Source: Ricinus communis | Lineage: Eukaryota; Streptophyta; Magnoliopsida; Malpighiales; Euphorbiaceae | Direction of reading: 5' to 3' | Length of the DNA stretch: 64,000 nucleotides | Assembly (NCBI RefSeq): GCF_019578655.1 | Contig: NC_063257.1 | Span: 4,774,001 to 4,838,000 of the forward strand | Shown: positions 23,169 to 38,232 of the stretch, one piece after another | How the letters are laid out: the number at the start of each line of letters is the position of its first letter | Numbering within the stretch: position 1 is the stretch's first letter | Program-made: the position numbers and the translations under genes | The notes under the pieces: model-generated | What the model saw: only the letters and a program-made list of their open reading frames with translations | What the model was told of the DNA's origin: nothing | The model's database searches: none

Positions 23169-26100
23169 TTAGATGAAATGAAAATACTTGTTATGTGGAG
23201 GATTATACCCCAATTTTGTTGTTCTTGCTGGTGGGTCATAATTCTGTTGCTGCGGCTGGCTAAGCTGAAGATGGACTGGTACATTTGGTTCCTCCCCAAT
23301 TCCCAGACCATTTGTGCTAAGGTAATCTCTATTTGCTGCATTTGTGTTCCCTGTTCCATAAACCTGGGATACACAAATTTCGAATGAGATTCATATGCAA
23401 ACATCTCTTGTTTTCATGTAGGATTTGGGACTGACGATTTGATTTATACTTCCAAGGATAATTGAAGATAGCATTACTTATCCAAACCTCTACCTTCTTA
23501 TACAATTCCGTGTTTTCTTGACGAATTAGGTTTACCTTCTTATAGAGTTCCACATTTTCTTGGTGGATGAGGTTCCCCTGCAAAAGAAATGAGAAGTTTA
23601 GCTACTGAACTGGGAACTATGAAATTTAAATTTGTGGATAGTGTCTCAAAGGTCTACCTTTCTGTTTAGTTCTTCTATTTCATCCATCAAAAGTTGGTCC
23701 TAAAGAGGTAAAAGATAAATGTCAGTAGCATAAATATCTTTAGCGTGCAAGGGTTTGAAAATCTGAATCCTGAATGTTAAGACTTCCAACCTTCTTCATA
23801 CGAACCCCACGGAGGCTCATTTCCAGTCGACCCTCCAAATTTTGTAATTCCTTAATGCTCAAGCCAGAAAGCTCTTCACCCATCATTTGCCTGTTATTGT
23901 TCCATGGAAATTAGTATCTTAATTTTGTTAGGAATTCTTAATTTTGTTAGGGAAGACATACATAATGAGATGAACCCTTGCTTCTAATTATAATAATTGG
24001 TTCTCTATGGATGTGTAGCTGCTGATATTAGTAAGATTTACTGAAGTCTTGTGTTATTTATCATGGATACCTTATTCTTCTTTTAAAAGCTAGTTTGTCT
24101 GTAGTGAGAAAATACTTGGTAAATTCCTCATATTCTAGTCTGGAACTCTGCACATACTTGCTATAGTTCTCCATTGTTTTCATATGAATTCAATATCTCT
24201 GGTGGAATTCTTTTTGAATCTTTTTTCCTGTTCGATGAAATTATCATGTTCTTTCTAGTTTTTCTGTTTCAAAGTTTCTTGAACATGTTGGTTTTTCAAG
24301 TGTGGGTACTCTTGGTGGTTTAGTCTTTCTTAACAAATGAACCATCTATGAAGAAGTAATAGATATATCTTCTATTAAAACTAGTCTGGAGGCCTCTATA
24401 AAATCAGTAAACTACAGGAAGGTCCATTAGATATATCCTTAAGTCTTAATTTTAGGTACCATAATAATTTTCTGCAGCAACTTATGGTTGCCTGATGTAG
24501 CGTGTTCATGATGTAAAAGAAGCGCTCCAAAATGCATTAACTAATTTCTCTCTTAAACACTTATATGGAGTTGGGCATTATTTGTGAAGGTTTTGATAGA
24601 CTTTAGGCTATAATAATGATTAAATCAGCCATTAACATTTTTAAAGCAGTGAAAATTATTCCGAAAATGAACTTAGAATGTGAATTGGCTTTAGAGATTT
24701 TTCATTAAGATTAAAGTCTAATGCATATTAGTTATGGCTTCCTGAATGCAGGTACATGGTTCAAGTCCTGGGCTTGAATATTTTGCAGTATTTCTTTTCT
24801 TCTTTTCTGATGGGGATTGGATGAAAGGGGAAAGGAGGGTCATGGGTGTGCTAGTTGGGTTATGCAAGTCATACTACTTCGAGTTTAGTTCAATAAAATT
24901 ACCACTGCGTAATGTCCTGCCCTTCTCTCTCTGTCGACATGGAGACATAGTATGGTTTTTGATGTGTTGATCTAATAAATGGACATAAAATGAGGACGTA
25001 GGTAAGCTGTAGGCTGCAGCTAATTTGTTATTAAATGTGCATGTCCAACAGAGTCTACGCCATGTTATGATCAACATATGTTAACACAAGCATTTGTACC
25101 AGAATATAGAGTCTATTCAGTTCTGGTATTGTGCTTTTAGCCATATGTATGTGTCTTGGCACCTCACTCCCTCGCCCTTCTTTCTTTTTCTGGGGAGATG
25201 AGATTGGCGAGAGGAGCCACTGCCTCAGGTGTAAAGGTTCAAACAAAAGTAAATATGTGAAGACAGGTCATAAATAATAGCATGCCTTACACATCAAAAG
25301 GATTCAATTTCTTATATTTTCTAAGTTCATTCTTTCTTCATACAGACTAATCAATTTTCAAAGAGAAAAGTCATACCGATGATTTTCTTGTAAGTTCTGC
25401 AGTTGTTGCCTCAACATTGCTGCCTCTCTTTGCCAGAACTAACAAATGTAAAATATAATAATGTTATACCTTTGATTTTGGTTTTGTGACTACACCAGGA
25501 CAATTGCTTTTTCTTTTTTCTAATTATATAACTGAAATGGAACAGATAGGACCATGAACTTTTTCATGTCTGATTTTCCTCCCCCCTCTTAATCTTTGTG
25601 GCTATGGATAATCTTTGGATAAACTTGGTGTCTAGTTTTGCATTGTCTCATGATCGAGTCACTATGCTTTCAGGATTTAATTCAAGGGCAACCAGTGATG
25701 CATGAACATGACAGACACCAGAAGAGCTGTACAATGCATGAGGTTTTCCGCATAATTTGATGGTAAGTATCAGAAAGTGTATTCATATCTCAAGAGCAAG
25801 CAACATGGCTCACAGTCTTCTAGTATTGAGAAGTATGCTTATGGTAATTCTATCTACATCTTTAAATAACTCTAACTAGGTATCACCAGTCCCAAGTCTA
25901 GACAATGGAGGAGTTCTACGGTATGTTATGGGCTAACATGATATGTAGTTATTCTTATGAACTTGAATCAGTAAAAGAGCAAAACTTTTGTTGGATATAG
26001 TGTTTATCTTCTTAATAGCATGATACATGTTAGTTATGTACGTACATAGTTCTACTTACTGTTGATCTGGTGTAGTGCTGTTTATGATTGACTGGAGAAG

Positions 26101-29100
26101 AAAAGGGTGGTTGTAACAATGATCAAAGTGTTTGGATGCTTGCGGTTCAACAGTGTGGGAGTTTCAATTTTAGATACAAGAATACTAAACTACTCCTCGT
26201 TGTTGAAAGTTTTTCGCTGCTGCTTATGTATTCACATTTATCTACTGGTGCTTGATACTGATCCTTTTTCAAAATCAGGCCTCTAAATTAAGTCTGACTG
26301 CAGATTTGTTTGTGCCATTTCTTTCCCTTTAGAATATCTACAGCAGATTTAGATTTTCATCATGTGATGGGAAAAATGCAATTTCATTTTCTAAGATCTT
26401 CTTTTTTTAATAAAAAACCATGTTTTATATATTAGTCCTATGTCAAGATGTTTCAATCTTGCAACAAATACATGCTTCCCAAGTTTCAAAACTGTTTAAA
26501 ATATGCTTCCCAAGTTTCAAAACTGTTTCTAAAATCTAATCATGGTACCAATTTTCCTTTCATGTTTCATGTCTTTTATGTTCTCTCGCAACCATAACAA
26601 AGGCCTGTGGCATAGATTCTCATCATGTGATGGGAAGAAATCTTTCTCACATGTAGTTGGCAAAATTTTGAAAAAGAAAATATTGTGTATGTTGCTCCTG
26701 GTAACAAATTTGTTTAGGGAAAGCAAGAAAGTTTAGCATGCTTGGTGGGCCCAGGCTCATGGTCAAGAGTGGATGCCTTGAAAATATGATGTTTTATCAA
26801 GCATATATTAAATAATTATAAATAAATTGACAGAGAAAGGGGACTGGTATGTAGATACCTTCACTTCCGAGATTGGGTTCCCCGTCTGATTGTTTTCCTC
26901 TTTTGATTTGTTGTATCTTTCAATTATTGATTTCATGCTGTAAAAACAGATTCATCTGTTAGAGATAAATACTGTACTCACTGATCAACTTTTAACAACA
27001 TTGAAGACTAAAATGTCACTGATCACCACGTGGATAATTTATGCATAAATAAAAAGATATGATTTGTCGTATCTTTCGCTTATTTGACAACACAATTGAT
27101 TTACCACATTCTTGTTTTCATTCGAGCTGTTGTGATTCATATATTGTATGATGCAGATGTCCGTTACAGCTGACATCTATTAAGAAACTCCAATTTCTGA
27201 GTTGACATTGGTTAATGTATTTGCTTACTTTGACACACAATCTTTGATGCTGATAGTCCTAATTTTAGCTTATGTTATTCACCATTTCTGCAAATTAGGA
27301 AGTTCACCTTGCAGGAACTAAACTATCAAATGAGAGCTAAATTGAATGTATGTCACTACATTTGCAACTTTCTTCTACGCCTCTCTCTCTCTCAGTGTAA
27401 GTTCTTTTTGTCCCTAATCTATCACAACATTATGTGATAAGTGTCATTTCTATTGTTTTGAGTTATTTTTCTGAAACTTCTTCATGCTTTTAATTCAGCA
27501 AGTTTATGGCCTAGCTCCACAAAAGTTCTCCTGTCCAAACAAATACCATTAGCTTATGAATGTCAAGACTTTCTGCAAATGTGTCTTTGGCGTTTAGATT
27601 AGTCAAGCTTAGCATGCTAGCATGTAAAATAATGTCAGAACTCCCTGGGGATGGGATATGCACATAAATTTCCCAGGAAGCTATAAGAACTTCAGGAGTT
27701 TGAATTAGGTGAATTTCTGTTGCAATGGAATTCAGACTAAAGGGCCTGTATAAGAGGTAGAACAAGAGAACAAGATAATCCTTGAAAGAGAGATGAGAAA
27801 TGTTTTTGAGACAGAGGGATAGGTATCTGATATATATAGTTACTCCTTTTTTTTTTAGGAAAGTATTAATGGCAACTAAGAATATCAAATTATCGAATTA
27901 TTGGGTTTGCGATGTTTTCCTGTTTGCTGGATGAATGAATTGAAAACTACCTAACAGTGTAGCTCACTGTGCTTTCCAGAGTTGCATACATTCATTTCAC
28001 TGTAGTAGTGAGATTTTAGTTACCATCCATTCAATCTAAAACTGTTGTGTAGAGCACAGTAAGGTATTCTAATTTTCTTCCTTGAATATTCCAACATAGG
28101 TAGACCGTAACCAATTATAACTTCAACAAGCACCCTTCTTGCCCTACAAAAGGGGAAAAGAAAATGTTTATTCCCCTACTCATCTAGTTTGATTCTACAT
28201 GTATGTATGGCCTGTCATGGCATACTAAATCATTACAAACTTCCACGATATTCCTGCTATAACTAGATGACTAGACCAAATGTACAACAGCGAAATGGGG
28301 GAACTGGAGGCTACAGAAATCAAAAAACAGATCAGAAGACTAGGTTAATTGCAAGGACCCTCCTGTTGAGTTCTAATGGATACATGAGTAGCAGATGGTG
28401 AGTTGCAATTTATCAACTTTTGAGAGAACAGGGGGCCTTTATGTAATTGTGACATCAGCTTCTTCAATATTTTAATCTCTCACAAATTAATTAGCTCTTA
28501 CATTTTTGCTACAATTTACTTGTCATTATTTTGTGGTGCTTGATTTTCCTCTTCTGACTTTTCTTCTTGTGCTTCTGCCATCATTAGAAATTTTCCTTCT
28601 GTGCTGGACATGCTGAACTACCACTACCACAGGTCCTAAGGGATGATGGACTAGAGCATGTTTCTTTTTTAAAACATCGGCCCTCAATATGTCAGTAATC
28701 TATCAATTAATAGCATAGCTTCTCTACCTATTGGCATTAAAATCTATATAAATATTTTACAAATATTCGAGTACTTGCAGAGTTTCTAGTTGAGCAAGCC
28801 CTAAATTTTGCAATTTTTATCTTCATTTAGTTTCGAATGGAGAGGGACACTAAACAAAGATAATTGAGCCAATCTCTTCCCAACTGGTGATGCCCATATG
28901 AAGGGAGAAACTAAGCATGCACCGGTATGCTGTGTATTCCTTATGCTCTGCCTTTTAAATGTAATTGAAACACCAATTGGATAGTCTATGTTGTCGAATA
29001 TCCTAACCCGGGAAGATTAAGTTCTATGTTTCTTTTTAAGATCTTTGTTTAAATTTTCCACTGTTTTGCATCATACAACCTTTGAGCTCATGTTGTTTTG

Positions 29101-32100
29101 CATGTCAGGTAAGAGTTCTAGATGATTCATACTTTTAGGCAATCATTCCCCATTTTAGAACCTAAGAAGTTATAGAACTTCATTGTACTTGGGAGTCGCG
29201 AAGCAGGAGAGGTTAGAATCCTCAGTTGTATAGAGAGAAAGGGATACAATTGAGAAAGTGATATCCACAAGCTAGGTTTGATAAATAACGGAAACGCCAA
29301 CATGAGGTATCCCATGCATGAGGATCAAGAGCTCTTGGCACCGGAAAATGATGCTGCTAATGACAGACTAATAAATTTTTGAAGCCCTTCAATAGTACAC
29401 TTAGAGAAGCTGGGAGATATCATTTCCAGATGTAAGGAATATCAATTATGCATGTGGAACTAGTCATTTATGAAGAAAATAGAAAGGCAGGTAAAATGCC
29501 GTACAGAGGCCTGATGGTATTATCCCACTCATACAGATCTTAATCTAACGCAATACCCCTTTACACTCAGAAAAACCAATGCTGGTACATTGAAGAATAC
29601 CCGACATAAGAAAAACTAATCTCATCCTGTAGCCTAAAATATTTATGAAGCCATGCATTAAACCTATTTTCTCCCATCCTCGTCTTCATTCTCTAATAAC
29701 TTTTTTCATCACGCCAAAGGACTAACTTAACCATTAAAATGGCATGAAGGGAGATGAATACGATGATGGAAGAGGATAGACGGGTTCATGGCTGAGATTG
29801 TTGCCTTTTTTCTCTTTATTTCGTGATCACAAAATGATTGAGGGAAAGCTTTCATATTCATTTATGTTTGAGAATGTAATTTCATATAAAAACTTATAAA
29901 TAAAAATATATAGCGACATATAAGTTGAAAAGACTGGGTAGCTAGTTTATTTTATGAAAGACTCTAAGCCGCTGAAGTAGTTTGGCCTAATACTCGATAG
30001 CCTATGGAATTTCTGCAATTTGAAAATCAAAAGTGAAGTTTTTATAATGTCTGCAAACAACGTGCAAAGAATTTTCATCAGTGTACAACTCTTTTTGGCA
30101 AGGAAAATAGGCTCAATTGGTAATTATAGTCAGTGTAAAATAGATTTATGTTAATATAATGAGGAATTTGAATAAGAGATAGGAAATGATAGAAGAGTGA
30201 ATGTAGGATTCTACGAGAGCATGTGAATGAAGGGTTATCTGAGGTGACTTGGCTATGTTGAGAAGTATTTATATCTCTACAAATAAACTAAAAATAGCGT
30301 AGTTATAGGATTTAGGTAGTCGGAAAGGAGAAATGTAGGGACAATTGGGTGAAAACGACTAACAATGATTTTTTTAGGCTTAATAGCTCAAAAAATTTAA
30401 AACTTTGCAAAAATTTGCTATATCAATCACTTCTTCAAATGTTGTCAATCCGAATTGAATTTCTGGTTTAAATTAAGTACATTGACTACCATTATGAAAA
30501 TAAGAATTTAAAACTAATGCGTATAAATAATGTGGCATTATGAGTTATCAATTTAGATTTTCTATTTTCTAATTGATATCCATGTTAAATAATCCAATTA
30601 GATTAAAATTGCACTTAATTGATTAATTATAGTTAAATTGATAATTTTTATAGAATTGGTTAAAACAATAAAATTTTATAAATATTTGGGTTGTTTGGAT
30701 TATTAAGTCAATTTTTTTGAAACTGACCTGTATCTCAAAATAGTTTTTCCCCATTTATTTTATATTAATAAAAGAAGTTTGCTTAAAAAAGGGGAAAAAA
30801 GAAACCCTCAACCCCAAGATAAACAAAATGGGGAAACATTAGATAATAAAAATAAACGGTTGTAACTAAATAGTTGTTAAATGAATTTTAAAAAATGGGG
30901 AAATATTAGATAATAAAGATAAAAAGCTGAATTAAATAGTTGTTAAATGAATTCTTTTGGCAATGTTCCAGGGAAAATTTATGTGAATGGTTACTACATT
31001 TTGTATTTTCTAATAAAAAATATTTATAAGTTTATGTGTTTTTTAAATTAAAATTTAAATATTTTTGTTATAATGTAAAATTTAGTAACCGTTTATGCAC
31101 GTTGCAAGAATTTATTAATATCATTAAAATTCAAATTGAATAATTATTTAATTATTGATTACTGCTTTTATTTTGTGTTTGTTAGATCAAAGTTGTTTTT
31201 GTTTCAAACTTTACAAAGCAACAAATACTTTAAGTTGTATTTTTTAATCGTTCTACTTCTGGTTCAGCTCTGCATCCAACCATGAGTGTTCTTTTTATAC
31301 TGTGCTTTCAGCATTATTGTTCTTTACAGACCACCCTTTCTTAATTCATCAATTCTTTACTCTTCAATATTATCAACCAGTTTTAATCATTAAAAGATTT
31401 TAAGTTTTATTTTTGCATAATTATTGCTATCAAAATAAAATTGAACTAGCTCACATTTAATGTAGCTACAATGATTAAATGCAATAAAAAAATGCAAGCT
31501 CTTTTTTTTAAAAAGATTTTGCAGCAATAATGATATCATGAATGAACAAAATTGCAATAAAATTTAAGAATTTTCATGTGAATAAAATTGGTTGGTCGCT
31601 TTAGAGATTAAAAATTAAGAAATTGAGAAGGGGCAGTATCTATAAGGAATGTAAATGAAAAAAAAAAAAAAGTTTGAAAACTGAAAAGACTAAAATAATG
31701 TTGAGTGCGAAACTTGAACTAAAAGTAAAAGGGCTGAAGTGTTTATCGTCTTATAAAAATAGGGACTCATAACATTTCTGTCTTGATAAACAAAGGCTTC
31801 TGGTGTAACTGAAGTTGCCATTATGGGCCACTTTTTTTTGTTTCTTTCTCATGTCAGTAATCTTTTACCAAATCCTTTTACTATGAAAATTAACTAATTA
31901 ACATTATGTTTTTGGTGTTTGCGGATTTTGTCGCAAGCTGATTTATTATTTATAGTATCTTTTTCTTTAGATTTGTTGCAAGAGACCAAAGAGCATTTAA
32001 TAAGGTTACAGGTTATGGTTTCTCTTCCTAGGCATTGGTTGACATGACGAACACCCCTAACCCTCTCTCCCAGCCCCTCCCTCCCTAACCAAGAAATATA

Positions 32101-32146
32101 AAATCTCACCCCATAGCGATATTAAATTAATGAACCAGAAATTTTA

Positions 32147-32181
<35 letters not shown>

Positions 32182-32651
32182 TGTGAAGGCCTACAGAAGC
32201 AGGCAGTTGGCAGTGCATCAAAGCAATTTAAAATGATGCCCATATCTCAATCATTGCTGTTAACACAATTTGCAATAGTATATATCTTAAATATTATGTC
32301 ATCGTCTAAAGGAGCTGAACAGTGATTAAAAAAAAGGCTCCTGCTAACATAAGCTAAAGGTCCTAACTCTATATAGCATGGTGCATGGGCCACCGTCAAT
32401 AACGATTAATTATTCTTCTCAAATGACATGATTCATGATTGAGCATCTATGGAGATTGTTTGCTGCATTCAACCAAAAATCACAGAGATAAGATGCAAAG
32501 ACAACGGACTGCATTCCATCATTTTTGTGCTTTCATGCAGATCATCTACAAAAGTTCAAAAGAGAAAAGGGGAACGAAAATGAACAGAGTTAAAAAAGGA
32601 AAGGGTGCATCCATCCCCATGCACGATGACACTATCTATTGCGTTTCACAA

Positions 32652-32690
<39 letters not shown>

Positions 32691-35600
32691 AACAGTTTAA
32701 GCTTATCGAGATTCATGTTCATCTCGGAAATCGCTGGGTTTGAGTCTACATGCATGCATGTACTTCTCTATCTAGTATATTATTTGGACAATGGAATGTC
32801 AATAATCACATTTTTGGGTCATGTCATCTCAGGAACCACCAAATGCATTAGAAGTGGTAATGTAGAAGAAAAAGAAAATATAAGAACAATCCGTGTAATT
32901 TGAGAATAACTAACGTTTGATCAGCATATTTTACCTACAAATAAATAGTTGTCATCATCACACGTCTATATCTTGTTACCAAGAATAATAAACTTATAAT
33001 TCTAAAAACAATAAAAGAATAATAAACTAATAAATTCCTTGTCACCGCATGCAACAATCGCTCTTATTAAACTTTGAATTAAGTTTAGTAACTTGATGTT
33101 CAGAAAAAAAAAAAAAAGTTTCGTAACATCATCAGTTAGATGTTAGTGTTTGCATTTATATTTTATGTAGTTTAATAGTTTCCTCTTTTGGGAGGATCCC
33201 ACTTTTTTAAAAGAAGAAGAGGCAGATCTATATTCCTTATCGTACCATAGATTTTTTTGTTTTTCTTTTTTCGAACATTATCGTATCAGAGACTATTGAT
33301 CATTGGACAATGCATCTTTGCAGAGCCAAAAAACTGTGCTCCACCTATTAAACAATTGTATAATCTGTCTCTGTAATGGGTTTTCCAGGTTCGGAATTCT
33401 TAATAAATGTTAGATTATTTCAAGTGGATGATATTCTCTTTATCAAAGGGCCCTGAATTTGGAAAAAAACTGGACCAATGCTTGTTTTTGGCGTTCTTAA
33501 CAAAGGGAAGCATAATCACGTGGTCTAAGAACCTAGCCATCCCTTCCCCACTCACCTAGATAAATATGCCAATGACATTATGTGCCATGACTAGGAAACA
33601 GGAAGCTCTCTGGTAAAGTAAGCAATAGACTAATTTAAAATTGAACCAATTGGGAGATTCTACTAAAGCCGCAATTATTTGGCCGATACTCGACATTAAC
33701 TAAAGAGGTAAATTTGAATTGAGCTCAATGTTTCTTTTTTCTCTTGTTATTACTATTATATAAACTTGATTATGCATTCCTACTAAGTTGAACGGATGGT
33801 TTGTATGTTAGTAGATTATTATGCCAAAATTAGGATATCACAAGGTAAAAACACATTCATTGATTATTGGCAGAATTTAAACTCTCATCAACATACTCTA
33901 GAATGATTCACATACAATAATTTTTAGAAATATAGTTTAATTTGGCTACCGATAATTTAGCTATCTCTTGGAATTTCTGGACATTTTAATATAAATATTT
34001 AAATATTTGACTTAAATTTGCCATATGTAGATAAAAATGAGAGAGTATTACACTCTATTTAAAAAAAGAGAATAGATACGGTAAAAAGTGAAAAAGAAAA
34101 ATAACTTTCTACATATAAAATTAATATTTTAAAAAATATATATTGATATTTAAAAACGAAAAAAAAAAGAGAATTATTGTATTCTTACTGTTTATTATTA
34201 TTATTATTTTCCGATGATAGGGGTATGAGACAGCTCTTTAAGGCAAAATTTATGAGGAGGCCTCTTTGACTAAAAATAATTGCGGTCTTTCCACCGTGAC
34301 AGGGGGAAAGATTTACCAAATGAAACATAAGCTTTTTATGCCAAATATCCAAAGATTTAGATAAGTAGATAACTAAAAAAATTTGCTAAATTGAAACTTT
34401 GCCAAATTTAACTTTATTCCTAATTTTGGCTTTAAATCCACTTATACAAGGCTTAATTTAAAATAAAAAATACACAATACTTATCATATATACGGATTTT
34501 TTTATTTTAGTAATTCAATGTATCAATTAAAATTCAGTACAAATATTGACATACCTACTGGGGTTGGCTGAGGTAATTAAAATTTTGTTTAAAAGAAATA
34601 AAGCACATGAAACTGCAGATTTTCTTATAATTTAATCAGGACTTTTCAATATCAGTATGTTGGTAAAGATAATATTTTAGAAAATTTAAAAATATACAAT
34701 AGGCAAATATATAAAAGAGAAGAAGCTTTTATTCTTTAAAAATATATTATAAAAGTATGTGCCGCTAGATATTGTTTTATAGTTTATCATATATAATTCA
34801 TGGATTATAGAGAGAAATAATCTTTTAAAATTTCTTTTATAATGCTTGGTTAAGTATTTAATAGATTTCATAATGATAAAATAGAAATAAATCAATGATG
34901 ATCAAGTAGTTTTTTAATCAATAAATTCTATTACTAAATTTATAAATTTACTAATTTATATTTTGAACTCCAATGACTGAATTTATTTGAAAAGGATCAT
35001 TTATGTACTAAAATTTGATATTATTGGTAGCAATTCATGAATTTATTAAAATAGTAATACACTAAAAATATTAGATAATAAATACCTTCTATTTAATCAG
35101 TTAATTATAAAATCAATGTACAAATATGAAAGGTAGTAATTAAATAAATATCAAAATTCATAAACTCTTTTGACATTGAGCAAAATTGAAAATCTCCAAG
35201 TAGCTTTCCCATGGATCAACTCAAGCAACTCAAGTTGCTTAATCAACAGTAAAGTTGTGCTGAATTTAATCAGTATACTAAATTGTAGAAATGAAGAAAC
35301 TTATACTTATTGTCAAAAATTATAGTTAAATTATTTATTATTAAATCACAAAAATGCTAAAGGTCATATTTATTTTGAAATTAAACCTTTATACAATTGT
35401 AAAAAATATAGGAAAAAATTGTTAGTTTATTAATTCCAATACATTTTGATTTATGTCCTGATTTTCAATATCTATTTCTCTTCTAAAGTTTAGATAAACA
35501 TGCCATTTCCTCCTTTTCCTTATCTTCAGAAAAGTTGGGGGATGAAAGGGTGATAAAGATAATATTTCCTACACTAATCATTATATGCTGCATTTTCTAA

Positions 35601-37365
35601 TCGAGTGACATGACAACACTGAGTTTAAGATGATAAACCCAATCGAATTGCATGTACGCATGTATTTTACGTGGGAGAGATATTATTTGGTTTATGTTTT
35701 CTTAGAACCAAGTTTCTTAACGGTGATGTATTTTTAGTATGTGATATATATATATTGCTATAATTCTTTTTATAGTTATATTTGTATTAGGCATGGAAAA
35801 AATATCTACCCTCATCAGATTTTTAGGAAGTTTTTTATTTTTCTAACATAGAAAACAAAAAAATTAAAAATTCATTGCAATTCCCAAAAATATTAAAAAA
35901 AAAATAACTTATAGAAAATTTTCATAGAATGTTCCTGTTATTTGTATAATATGTTGAAAAATATGTTTTTAAATTGAGTGACAACACAAGAATTTAGACT
36001 AAACTCTCTTACAATTAATTTAGAACAAAATCAAATTTCATGTTTAATCTGATTTATCTCTATCTATTTACAATCCTAACAAGGGCATATTCCTAGACTC
36101 GATCAATGTGATTTGTCAAACATCATCCAAACTAATGTAGGGATCAAGCGGTTAAATATGCTTATCCTATCTATTCGACAAAATAAATTTATTGAGGTTT
36201 AGAATTTAGAAAAATACTTTTGCTTAATTATCAAAAGGATAAAGTTTTTGTGTATCTTTTTCTAATAGCAGAAATTTCTTAAGGGTACAAGTAACTAAAT
36301 CAAATTTCTAACATCGTAGCAATCTCCACTGCAGATTTAAAAGGATAAGCCTATCTCAACAATTATATAAACAAAATAATTAGGTCCTTGTCCTTCACTT
36401 TAGTGGTTGTCAAAATAATTGGTATTTAGATTGCGCAGAAATTTTTAAAATTTTATACTCCTGTATCGCATAGTATTGTGTCTCGATTTCCATTGCCTCT
36501 TTCCATTCCCGTTTACTTATAACCAAGATTTGTATCACCAGCCACTACATCTTGCTACCAAGCCATAGTAATCGCCTCGAATCCAAATAAATCCACCCAC
36601 CACCTTGATCGCTGGAATTTAAAAGCAACACGAGACTTATAAACTCCAAATTTTTGTTCCATCAGTCTTAATTACTAGCACCACTTGTTACTAATTATGT
36701 TTACTCTTTACTACAACACTATCGTCAAATTTTGAATTGGACAGCTTAAACTATAACATGCCTACACGTTGCATCGAAGTTTCCTAATTCATGTATACTA
36801 GAGAGTTCAATTTTCACAGTCATTTTCTTGGAAAGAAAATATTTAACATATTCGAGATTTCAAGCCTATATATGTACATCATGAAAAGGAGAAGTGGAAA
36901 AGGACCTGCAAATTAATGTAAATATTCCTTGCTATTCACCTATGTGCATTTCACGTATATAGAAGCAACAGTGCGACACATTCACTTCACATAATATCCA
37001 AAGGACCATGAAACGCAACATGTTTTAAATCTAAGTGACCCTTTTGATTATTTACAAGTGAATCCACCAAAATAACTTTCTCGCACTGAATTATTATTTG
37101 CTAAGCTGATGTGGAGCCACAAATAGTTTGTTATTCAGCACGAATTCTAGTTCCTAGCTTCAAAGGCAAAGTTGCTATTGAGCTAGAGCCATAAATGCTC
37201 GAAACTCCGTTTGTTAAGGATGTCTACTTTCGCATGATTCAAATCTAGAAAATCATAAGCCAATACGTAGTAAATAGGAACTATTTTAAGACCTTCAAGA
37301 ATTTTTTTTTTTTTTTTTTGTAACGTTTATGCCCTATAATAAAAACCTTTGTCCTCTTTATTTTT

Positions 37366-37419
<54 letters not shown>

Positions 37420-38197
37420 TTCCCTAGATCTTTATACGGGTATCCATATTGACCTTCTCTATCTCAGTCAAAAGAATGTTAAGACATTGTTGATTCCTAC
37501 AATATTATAGTTGCATTAGGTTAAGCAAATACAAAGACTCGAAAGCTACCTAAGAGAACTGACTTGGAAGGAAGGACATTGAAAGATAAGCGTAAGTTGA
37601 CACTTCATATAATTAAAAACAAAACCTGTAGCCAGCTAGATGTAGGATCAATTTGGAGTGATTTTGTTAGGTAATATTATCTTTTAAGTACTTTTTCATC
37701 CGAGCTAGCTGTAGTTCTTTAGGTTCTTGCATTTAATCAGAGTTCGAGTTTAAGCTCTAGAGGAATATAGCGGTTAGTGAAAATTTCATCTAAGAGCTGC
37801 ATCAATGTTTATAGTTTTTACATTGAAGTCTGCTCATTCTTGTCTTTGTATTTTCCTAGTTATAGATAAAAGGTTTGTCAGTTGAGATATAAAGAGATTC
37901 TCAGTTCCTAACAGGTTTCTTAGGCCAATACCTAGTGAATTACATTAATTATTCTTGAGGTTTTCAATCAGCAATAGGCAATGCTCAATTAGAATCTCGC
38001 TAATTCCTATTCTTATATAACTCAGATCATCTTCAAATGTTAATGCTATCTGTTGCTCTAAGAAATCATCAAAAAGTGTAATTGGATCTCGTATTTGTAA
38101 ATATTTACACTATTCCAAAAATAGTTTTATACTAATCCGTACACTTAGTCCTAATTAAATTATCTAAAATGCTACTTTCCTAAACTTTTTTCTTTCT

Positions 38198-38232
<35 letters not shown>

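Noticed and set aside
23096..23404. Minus-strand frame of 102 codons over the last AGL16 exon
   Set aside because: It is in the wrong frame. The real exon (23363-23169) reads [19 protein letters not shown] and VHLQLSQPQ in another frame and joins exon 6 in phase.
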